Positions 14,713-19,379 of a stretch of 19,379 nt of DNA are shown in pieces (the stretch's first letter is position 1; each line of letters opens with the position of its first letter). A program made the position numbers and the translations under genes. The notes under the pieces were generated by a model. The model did not search any database, was not told the origin of the DNA, and was given only the letters and a program-made list of their open reading frames with translations. The stretch is from Casp-actino8 sp041159745 (lineage in GTDB: Bacteria; Actinomycetota; Acidimicrobiia; Acidimicrobiales; Ilumatobacteraceae), in contig JBEAXP010000019.1 of NCBI GenBank assembly GCA_041159745.1, positions 1-19,379 of the forward strand. Direction: 5' to 3'.

Positions 14713-15732
14713 ATGAACACCTCACGATCAGGTCTTCCCGACTACGACCAACTGCCGCGACGTGCCGGCCTTCCGGCGAGTTGGGACGTGTGGGCCGAGG
14801 CCGACGGTCCGTTGTACGGATGCCTGAATCTCCTCACCCCCGAACGCATCGTCGACGCCGCCCGTCTGGTGCGCGAGGGTCGGGTGTTCGCTCTCAACTG
14901 GAGCATGGGCCTTCCCGACCCGCCTTTGTTCGGCCGGCAACCCTTCCGCCACGAGGTCACCGGTGGCTCCACTGGAACGAGTCACGACGACGTGCTCCAT
15001 GCGTGGAACACCCAGTCGAGCAGCCAGTGGGACGGATTCCGACACATCCGCAACCACGCGGCGCTCTCCGACGACTCGCTACCGGGCACCGGTCACTTCG
15101 GCGGTCTCGACGACGACGATCACGGCATCGATCACTGGGCGCGGCGTGGAATCGCGGGCCGTGCGGTGTTGGCCGATCTCGGTCGCTGGCGTTCGAGCAT
15201 CGGTCGACCCATCGATTGTTCGGAAGCCGATCCGATCGAGCCGTCGGAGATCCTCGAATGTCTGGCCGCGCAAGGAACCGAACTCCGTGAAGGTGACGTG
15301 CTCTTGCTGCGGTTCGGCTGGATCGAGTGGTACGAGCAGCAGTCGATCGACGTTCGGACGCGCATCGCCGAGACCTCGTCGTTGCGCACACCCGGACTTC
15401 GCTCGGGCGAGGAGTTGGCGCGAACGCTGTGGAACCTGCACATCGCCGCGGTGGGTTGCGACAATCCCGCCGTCGAGGTGTGGCCGCCGGGTTCGGCCAC
15501 GACTCCCGAGCACGAGGCGGAGGTTCGGGCCGATCGCACGCGACTGCACGAGATCTTCACGCACACTCTCTTGTTGCCGATGCTCGGTATCCCGCTGGGT
15601 GAGATGTGGAATCTCGACGCTCTTGCCGAGCACTGTGCGCGGACCGGACGTTACGAGTGCTTCTTCGTGTCGGCGCCATTGAACCTTCCGCGAGGGGTGG
15701 CGAGCCCACCCAACGCGCTGGCCATCGTCTGA
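14713..15732 (+). CDS. Cyclase-family protein (PF04199, kynurenine formamidase-like)
   Basis: A 339-residue metal-dependent hydrolase of the cyclase family, the longer form found in actinobacteria and fungi. In place of the HGGTHxDxPxH metal motif of the short enzymes it has SSSQWDGFRHI (102-112), with Gln, Asp107 and His111 in the matching places, which is usual in this subgroup. RGIAGRAVLADLGRW and GDVLLLRFGWIEWY are the later conserved strands, and AAVGCDNPAVEVWP matches the family's second half. Members open cyclic or amide bonds such as N-formylkynurenine; the substrate here is unknown. The ATG at 14713 is set by TACGGT six bases upstream. The gene is divergent from the CoA-transferase and its stop is six bases from the stop of the convergent M20 gene. 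Confidence 0.87.
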   Translation: MNTSRSGLPDYDQLPRRAGLPASWDVWAEADGPLYGCLNLLTPERIVDAARLVREGRVFALNWSMGLPDPPLFGRQPFRHEVTGGSTGTSHDDVLHAWNTQSSSQWDGFRHIRNHAALSDDSLPGTGHFGGLDDDDHGIDHWARRGIAGRAVLADLGRWRSSIGRPIDCSEADPIEPSEILECLAAQGTELREGDVLLLRFGWIEWYEQQSIDVRTRIAETSSLRTPGLRSGEELARTLWNLHIAAVGCDNPAVEVWPPGSATTPEHEAEVRADRTRLHEIFTHTLLLPMLGIPLGEMWNLDALAEHCARTGRYECFFVSAPLNLPRGVASPPNALAIV

Positions 15733-15738
15733 GGTGGT

Positions 15739-16965
15739 CTACTTCACGAGGTGATCGATGGCGGCCGCGCTGTAGAGCGCGATGCCGGTCGACATGGCGT
15801 CCTCGTCGTAGAACACGCGATTCGAGTGGTTGGGTGCGGCGGTCGCCGGGTTGCGATCGGACGGAGTCGCTCCGAGGAACACCATCGCACCCGGAATGCG
15901 ATTGAGCACCACGCCGAAGTCCTCGGCACCCATGACCGGAGTGGGAAGCTCGATGAAGCGATCGGCGCCGGCCACCGTCTTCACCAGACGAGCGGCGTGT
16001 TGTGCGTGGTCGTTGTCGTTGACCGTGACGTCGTATCCGATGTTGATGTCGATCTCGACCCCGAGATCGTGGGCGGACGCGATGCCCTCGGCGACGCGGC
16101 GAATTCCGTCGTGGACCATCTTGCGGGTCGACTCACTGATCGCCCGAATCGTCCCGCCGATCTCGGCGTGTTCGGGGATCACGTTGAAGGCCGTCCCGGC
16201 TCGCAGACGCGTCACGGTGAGCACGGATGGATTGAACACGTTGATTCGCCGCGTGACCATGGCCTGGAGTGCTTGAACGATCTCGCAGGCGGCCGGGACG
16301 GGATCGAGTGTGCGGAACGGCTCGCTGCCGTGGCCACCCTTGCCCACCACGCGAATGGTGAACGAGTCGCTCGACGCCATGAGCGGGCCGGCCTTCGTGC
16401 TGACGAAGCCCGTGGGTAGCGACGACGTGGTGTGGATCGCGAAGGCGCGGGTGATGGGCGATTCGCTGCCGTTCGCCCGCGGACCGATCTCGAGCAGTCC
16501 CTCGTCGATCATGTGTTGGGCCCCGTGATGACCTTCTTCGCCGGGCTGGAACATGAAGAGAACGCGGCCGTGCAGGTCGTCGCGTCGGTGCGAGAGGAGT
16601 TTGGCCGCGCCCACCAACATGGCGACGTGCGTGTCGTGACCGCAGGCGTGCATCGCCCCGTCGACACGCGAACTGAAGTCGAGGCCGGTGTCCTCGGGCA
16701 TCGGCAAAGCGTCCATGTCGCCGCGCAACAGCACGGTCGGTCCGTCGTGCGCACCTTCGAGTGTCGCCGCGATCCCCGAAGTCGTTTCGTGCAACGTTAT
16801 TCCGAGGGGAAGTCCGTCGAGAGCTTCGAGCACCTTCTCGCGCGTGATCGGTAGGTGGTTGCCGATCTCGGGCCATTGGTGAAGTTCGCGTCGCAGGGCC
16901 ACCGCGTCGCTCTGCTGATCGCGCGCCTCGTCGGCGAGCGTTGCCAGGATCCCCTCTGCTGCCAT
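15739..16965 (-). CDS. M20-family amidohydrolase (hippurate hydrolase / N-acyl amino acid deacylase type)
   Basis: A 408-residue zinc/manganese peptidase-like enzyme that cleaves amide bonds of N-acyl amino acids or similar compounds. The N-terminal RRELHQWPEIG, then GDMDALPMPEDTG, the metal-binding MHACGHDTH (Cys108, His110), and QPGEEGHHGA with catalytic and metal glutamates at 143-144 are clear. The dimerisation domain starts near KGGHGSEPF, and MGAEDFG with PNHSN supplies the last metal contacts. Length fits the M20D subfamily. His178 sits in AIHTTSS, where relatives usually have HVWP; the change may alter substrate choice. The ATG at 16965 is supported by TAAGGT six bases upstream. Divergent from the Nudix gene by 43 bases and convergent with the cyclase gene. 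Confidence 0.92.
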   Translation of the reverse strand: MAAEGILATLADEARDQQSDAVALRRELHQWPEIGNHLPITREKVLEALDGLPLGITLHETTSGIAATLEGAHDGPTVLLRGDMDALPMPEDTGLDFSSRVDGAMHACGHDTHVAMLVGAAKLLSHRRDDLHGRVLFMFQPGEEGHHGAQHMIDEGLLEIGPRANGSESPITRAFAIHTTSSLPTGFVSTKAGPLMASSDSFTIRVVGKGGHGSEPFRTLDPVPAACEIVQALQAMVTRRINVFNPSVLTVTRLRAGTAFNVIPEHAEIGGTIRAISESTRKMVHDGIRRVAEGIASAHDLGVEIDINIGYDVTVNDNDHAQHAARLVKTVAGADRFIELPTPVMGAEDFGVVLNRIPGAMVFLGATPSDRNPATAAPNHSNRVFYDEDAMSTGIALYSAAAIDHLVK

Positions 16966-16971
16966 GGCCCC

Positions 16972-16977
16972 ACCTTA
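16972..16977 (-). promoter_or_regulatory. Candidate leaderless -10 box of the M20 gene
   Basis: On the minus strand TAAGGT ends exactly six bases before the ATG at 16965. It faces the promoter of the divergent Nudix gene and overlaps that promoter's possible -35. Confidence 0.5.
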
Positions 16978-17002
16978 GACAGAACCGACGCACTCGTAGA
17001 GT
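16975..17002 (+). promoter_or_regulatory. Candidate promoter of the Nudix gene, leaderless
   Basis: TTAGAC (16975-16980), a 16-base spacer and TAGAGT (16997-17002) form a -35/-10-like pair, and the -10 ends six bases before GTG 17009. No Shine-Dalgarno site precedes the start. Confidence 0.5.
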
Positions 17003-17008
17003 GGCCCG

Positions 17009-17503
17009 GTGGAGCAGGTGGCCTGGGTCGACGAGAGCGATCGGGTCATCGAGATCGTGCCGCGGCAACGCATGCGCTTGGAGCGTCTGCGCCACCGGGC
17101 GGTGTTCATCGCCGTCACGGATGGTGCCGGGCGACTGCTCGTCCATCGTCGGTCTCCCTCCAAGGACGTGTGGCCGGGTTGGTGCGACATCGCGGTGGGT
17201 GGAGTCGTCTCGGCCCACGAGTCGTACGACGATGCCGCGGTGCGCGAGGTGGCCGAGGAGATCGGTGTTCATGGCGTGGTGATCACTCCGCTCGACGACG
17301 GAGTCGTCAGGGCTTTCGACGACGACACGGTGTCGTTGCTCGGCCGGTGCTACCAGATCGTGAGCGAGGGACCGTTCACCTTCACGGACGGCGAGATCAG
17401 CGAGGCCTGGTGGGTGAGTCGAGACGACCTGCGCGTGGCGATCGACCGTGATCGATTCCTGCCCGACAGCCTCGCGCTCGTTCTTCCACTGATTCGCTGG
17501 TGA
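17009..17503 (+). CDS. Nudix hydrolase
   Basis: A 164-residue Nudix protein, which hydrolyses a nucleoside diphosphate linked to another group or isomerises isopentenyl diphosphate in related forms. The Nudix box is complete at residues 65-87: G, five residues, Glu71, seven residues, then REVAEEIGV with the metal-binding glutamates. The preceding RHRAVFIAVTDGAGRLLVHRR and WPGWCDIAVGG resemble YfcD and IPP-isomerase-like members more than MutT. The substrate cannot be set from sequence. GTG 17009 is supported by TAGAGT six bases upstream. It shares a 43-base divergent promoter region with the M20 gene, which gives no firm functional link. Confidence 0.9.
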   Translation: MEQVAWVDESDRVIEIVPRQRMRLERLRHRAVFIAVTDGAGRLLVHRRSPSKDVWPGWCDIAVGGVVSAHESYDDAAVREVAEEIGVHGVVITPLDDGVVRAFDDDTVSLLGRCYQIVSEGPFTFTDGEISEAWWVSRDDLRVAIDRDRFLPDSLALVLPLIRW

Positions 17504-17541
17504 GCGTCGCCCTTTTCGGCGCCACCACACCCTTCACTCCG

Positions 17542-17561
17542 GGCTTCTCGAACGAGAAGCC
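17542..17561 (+). terminator. Hairpin downstream of the Nudix gene
   Basis: GGCTTCTC (17542-17549), loop GAAC, and GAGAAGCC (17554-17561) form a perfect 8-bp stem 38 bases after the Nudix stop. No T run follows, so a U-less terminator is possible but unproven. Confidence 0.45.
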
Positions 17562-17583
17562 GCGAGTCCCATCCGTCGAACCC

Positions 17584-17617
17584 GCGTGTTCCTTCCGAGC
17601 GAACGTGTGGAACACGC
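17584..17617. promoter_or_regulatory. Perfect 9-bp inverted repeat in the leader of the WXG100 gene
   Basis: GCGTGTTCC (17584-17592) and GGAACACGC (17609-17617) are separated by 16 bases, just upstream of the ribosome site AAGGAG (17625-17630). It could be an operator for a dimeric regulator or an mRNA hairpin. Confidence 0.5.
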
Positions 17618-17637
17618 CGAAGAAAAGGAGTACATCC

Positions 17638-17916
17638 GTGACCATCGGTTCTCTCATCGGTGCCGACCCCGACCAACTCGAATCACTGGGCACCACGTTG
17701 TGTCGCCAGCGCGAGAGCGTCGAGTCGATCGTCAGCCTCGTGACCAGCACCTTGGCCGGGACGGCCTGGGTCGGTCCGGCCCGGCAGGCCTTCGAGTCCG
17801 ACTGGGAAAGTTCGTTCCGTTCGGCGCTTTCGCGTCTGTCGGACGCGTTCGACATGGCCGGTCGCGACTGCTCGGCCCGAGCGATCGAACTCCGCCGTGT
17901 GATGGGTCGTATGTAA
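17638..17916 (+). CDS. WXG100-type small protein
   Basis: A 92-residue all-helical protein in the size range of WXG100/ESAT-6-like proteins, which form helical hairpins and are often exported by type VII secretion. Trp44-Val-Gly46 sits at the midpoint, between two amphipathic helices (about 10-40 and 48-88), as expected for the WxG turn. The C-terminal YxxxD/E export signal is not visible; the matching region reads AFDMAGRDC. There are two cysteines, Cys22 and Cys78, one per helix, unusual for the family. GTG 17638 is well supported by AAGGAG seven bases upstream; the open frame extends upstream but without coding character. No type VII ATPase, membrane core or toxin gene is in the window, so its export route and partner are unknown. 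Confidence 0.78.
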   Translation: MTIGSLIGADPDQLESLGTTLCRQRESVESIVSLVTSTLAGTAWVGPARQAFESDWESSFRSALSRLSDAFDMAGRDCSARAIELRRVMGRM

Positions 17917-17921
17917 CCACC

Positions 17922-17927
17922 TACTCT
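17922..17927 (+). promoter_or_regulatory. Candidate -10 box of the thiamine-binding-like/HTH/HAD gene set
   Basis: TACTCT lies eight bases before the ATG at 17936, six bases after the WXG100 stop. Spacing is two bases longer than in the other leaderless-type starts here; TGGGGGTC in between could instead act as a very close ribosome site. Confidence 0.35.
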
Positions 17928-17935
17928 TGGGGGTC

Positions 17936-18172
17936 ATGCTGCGCGTCGAATTCACCGTCGAGCCGTTCGTCGAGGGCAACCCCGGTCGCCACGTGATGGC
18001 CGCGGTCGACGCGGTTCGCCACCTCGGCCCGGAGATCGAGTTCGGCCCCTTCGGCTCCGAGTTCTCGGCGCCCGACGACATCGTCGTGGCGGCGGTCTCG
18101 GCTCTGGTGGGCGCGGCCTACGCCAACGGTGCCACCCACGTGAACGTGCACATCGAACGAGTCGATCGATGA
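17936..18172 (+). CDS. Small thiamine-binding-like protein (MTH1187/YkoF type)
   Basis: A 78-residue single-domain protein with a beta-alpha-beta-beta-alpha-beta pattern: VEFTVEPFVEG, a helix (HVMAAVDAVRHLG), EIEFGPFGSEFSA, a second helix (DIVVAAVSALVGAAYANG) and a final THVNVHIERV. This order and the EGNPGRHV and GPFGSE positions resemble the ferredoxin-like MTH1187/YkoF family, whose members bind thiamine or related pyrimidines. The match is by eye, so ligand binding is a suggestion. ATG 17936 gives the compact fold; TTG 17927 would add three residues. The stop overlaps the start of the next gene as ATGA, which implies coupled translation with a DNA-binding protein. Confidence 0.6.
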   Translation: MLRVEFTVEPFVEGNPGRHVMAAVDAVRHLGPEIEFGPFGSEFSAPDDIVVAAVSALVGAAYANGATHVNVHIERVDR

Positions 18173-18531
18173 CCGTCGACCCTCGAAGCATCGTCACGAT
18201 GCTGCAGCCCCTGCTCGACGTTCTCGGCTGTCGACTCGTGTCCGCAGCCGATCGCGAAGGCTCCGACATCCCACTCACCATCGACGGCGAAGTGGTGGCG
18301 ATCGTTCGTCCCCCGGCGCTTCATGGCGCTCTCGACCGCTTGATCGATTCGGTCGAACGCGAGATCGGAACGTCGGTCACCGACATGGATCGCGAGCAGA
18401 AGCAGTTGGCCATTCGTCTGTTGGACGATCGCGGCGCGTTCATTCTGCGTCGGGCGGTGGAAGACGTGGCCGATGCGATGGGAGTGTCGCGCATCACCGT
18501 GTACAACTATCTCAACGCGATTCACCGCTGA
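18169..18531 (+). CDS. Short DauR/YheO-type helix-turn-helix protein
   Basis: A 120-residue putative DNA-binding protein. The C-terminal 45 residues read LLDDRGAFILRRAVEDVADAM then GVSRITVYNYLNAIHR, which matches the HTH_22-type domain of DauR/YheO regulators (pattern: Gly-x-Phe, Ala-Val, helix, SR-x-TVY-x-YL). DauR-like proteins normally carry a PAS-like YheO domain of about 110 residues in front. Here the first 75 residues are shorter and read like a reduced sensor (LLDVLGCRLVSAADREG, then EVVAIVRPPAL). The start overlaps the preceding stop as ATGA. Regulation of its own operon, with the small binding protein as ligand sensor, is inference. Confidence 0.7.
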   Translation: MTVDPRSIVTMLQPLLDVLGCRLVSAADREGSDIPLTIDGEVVAIVRPPALHGALDRLIDSVEREIGTSVTDMDREQKQLAIRLLDDRGAFILRRAVEDVADAMGVSRITVYNYLNAIHR

Positions 18532-18538
18532 CGCCGCC

Positions 18539-19243
18539 ATGAAGCCCGTCGATGTCGTCGCGTTCGATGCCGATGACACGTTGTGGCATAGCGAGGACAC
18601 GTTCCACGCCGCCGAGGCCCGGTTCGTCGAGTTGCTGACACCGTACGCGAGCCAGGGCGTCGACGTGATGGCCGGCCTCACCGCCATGGAGCGTGCCAAC
18701 CTGCCGGTGTACGGATACGGCGTGAAGGCCTTCGGCCTGTCGATGGTCGAAGCGGCGGTCACCATCGGACAGGATCGCGTTCCCACGAAGGTGTTCGCCG
18801 AGATCATCGACATCGCGCGCGACCTCTTGCTGGCGCCGGTGCGACTGCTTCCGAACGTGTCGGAAACCCTCGCCACTGTCGGCGAGCACTACCGGGTGAT
18901 CCTGGTGACCAAGGGCGACCTCATCCACCAGTCGCGCAAGGTGGGTACGAGTGGACTCGACCACCACTTCGATCACGTGGAGATCGTTCTCGAGAAAGAC
19001 GCCGACACCTATGCGCGCATCATCGCCGAGCAGGGTGTCGACGCCCAGCGTTTCTGCATGATCGGCAACTCGGTGCGCAGCGACGTGCTCCCCGTGCTCG
19101 ATCTGGGCGGCTATGCCGTGCACGTGCCGTACCCGTTCCTCTGGGAACTCGAACGGGTGGAGACTCTGCCCTCCGGACCTCGCTTCGCCGAACTCGACTC
19201 GATCACACACGTCCCCGGATGGCTCGGAATCCGGGCAGACTAG
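18539..19243 (+). CDS. HAD-superfamily hydrolase (phosphatase-like)
   Basis: A 234-residue haloacid dehalogenase-type protein. Motif I is FDADDTLW with nucleophile Asp10 and acid/base Asp12; motif II is LVTKGD with Thr124; a lysine for motif III is probably Lys153 in EKDADTY or Lys134; motif IV is IGNSVRSD with Asp182. The region between motifs I and II (about 17-100) is a helical cap. The family mostly hydrolyses phosphomonoesters; the substrate is unknown. The ATG at 18539 is eight bases after the HTH stop with no ribosome site, and the open frame upstream overlaps the HTH gene. Close packing suggests one transcript with the two small genes before it. Confidence 0.88.
   Translation: MKPVDVVAFDADDTLWHSEDTFHAAEARFVELLTPYASQGVDVMAGLTAMERANLPVYGYGVKAFGLSMVEAAVTIGQDRVPTKVFAEIIDIARDLLLAPVRLLPNVSETLATVGEHYRVILVTKGDLIHQSRKVGTSGLDHHFDHVEIVLEKDADTYARIIAEQGVDAQRFCMIGNSVRSDVLPVLDLGGYAVHVPYPFLWELERVETLPSGPRFAELDSITHVPGWLGIRAD
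19214..19235 (+). terminator. Hairpin at the 3' end of the HAD gene
   Basis: CCCGGAT (19214-19220) and ATCCGGG (19229-19235) form a perfect 7-bp stem over eight bases, within the last codons of the gene. No T run follows, so it is a weak terminator candidate. Confidence 0.3.
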
Positions 19244-19250
19244 ACACGAC

Positions 19251-19379
19251 ATGACGTTCTTCTGGCTGCGAACCCTGACCCCGAGCCCGGCCGAGACCTC
19301 GGCTACCGACACGTTCTCGAAGCCACTCCTGGTGGCCATCATCATCGTGGGTGCCGCGATTCTCACCCGGGTCACCCAT
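19251..19379 (+). CDS. N-terminal fragment of a membrane protein, cut by window edge
   Basis: An open frame of 43 codons from ATG 19251 runs to the window end without a stop. It reads MTFFWLRTLTPSPAE, a polar stretch, then KPLLVAIIIVGAAILTRVTH, a hydrophobic segment followed by a charged edge. This layout resembles the start of small-channel (MscS-like) or other single-helix-first membrane proteins, but the fragment is too short for a family call. It starts eight bases after the HAD stop. No clear ribosome site is seen. Confidence 0.45.
   Translation, partial: MTFFWLRTLTPSPAETSATDTFSKPLLVAIIIVGAAILTRVTH

Noticed and set aside
13554..15290. A 578-codon plus-strand open frame
   Set aside because: It is antisense to the CoA-transferase gene and then out of frame with the cyclase gene. 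The content is Arg/His/Gly-rich with no motif.
16133..17530. A 465-codon minus-strand open frame across the M20 and Nudix genes
   Set aside because: It is out of frame with the motif-rich M20 protein and antisense to the Nudix gene, with no recognisable domain.
1..19379. tRNA, rRNA, CRISPR array, insertion sequence or prophage
   Set aside because: I looked for cloverleaf-like arms, spaced direct repeats, transposase motifs and terminal repeats and found none that would hold up by eye.

Overview
The window is a dense, high-GC bacterial chromosome segment of about twenty protein-coding genes. Gaps are short (the longest is about 134 bases), and I recognise no tRNA, rRNA, CRISPR array, insertion sequence or phage gene. 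Strong GC bias at third codon positions, many GTG starts, several WXG100/Nudix/CaiB-type actinobacterial genes, and starts preceded at a fixed distance by a TAnnnT box (leaderless-type starts) point to an actinobacterium. The gene set, including a fused LivH-LivM permease, would fit the class Acidimicrobiia, but that placement is inference only.

Region 1 (1-6545) looks metabolic. A truncated short-chain dehydrogenase on the minus strand faces a TetR-type regulator. Downstream, four plus-strand genes with short gaps form a likely operon: an FMN-binding PPOX-fold protein, a carotenoid-cleavage/lignostilbene-type dioxygenase with all four iron-binding histidines, a solute-binding lipoprotein of the branched-chain amino acid type, and a single polypeptide fusing the two membrane subunits (LivH+LivM). 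The two ATPase genes expected for such an importer are absent. The junction of the binding protein and permease genes carries a perfect 17-bp inverted repeat that places the permease's start codon and candidate ribosome site in the loop, the most striking non-coding structure here.

Region 2 (6541-9438) holds poorly characterised genes: a minus-strand protein of unknown function whose stop codon sits in the same hairpin as the permease stop, a putative lipoprotein and a Trp-rich secreted protein translated from overlapping genes, and a convergent EamA-type exporter. Region 3 (9451-13382) has a membrane-anchored GGDEF protein with a degenerate EAL domain, back-to-back with a PlsC-like acyltransferase, a DUF1295 membrane protein and a YczE-like membrane protein. 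Region 4 (13398-17503) has a CaiB/BaiF CoA-transferase divergent from a cyclase-family protein, which converges on an M20 amidohydrolase that is divergent from a Nudix hydrolase.

Region 5 (17542-19379) has a solitary WXG100-type small protein with an inverted repeat in its leader, then a compact set: a small thiamine-binding-like (MTH1187/YkoF-type) protein, a short DauR-type helix-turn-helix protein (ATGA overlap) and a HAD-family phosphatase. A truncated gene with one membrane segment follows. Genes inside operons mostly have purine-rich Shine-Dalgarno sites, whereas several first genes have none and instead show TAnnnT exactly six bases before the start codon. Family assignments come from motif recognition by eye; no database search was run.
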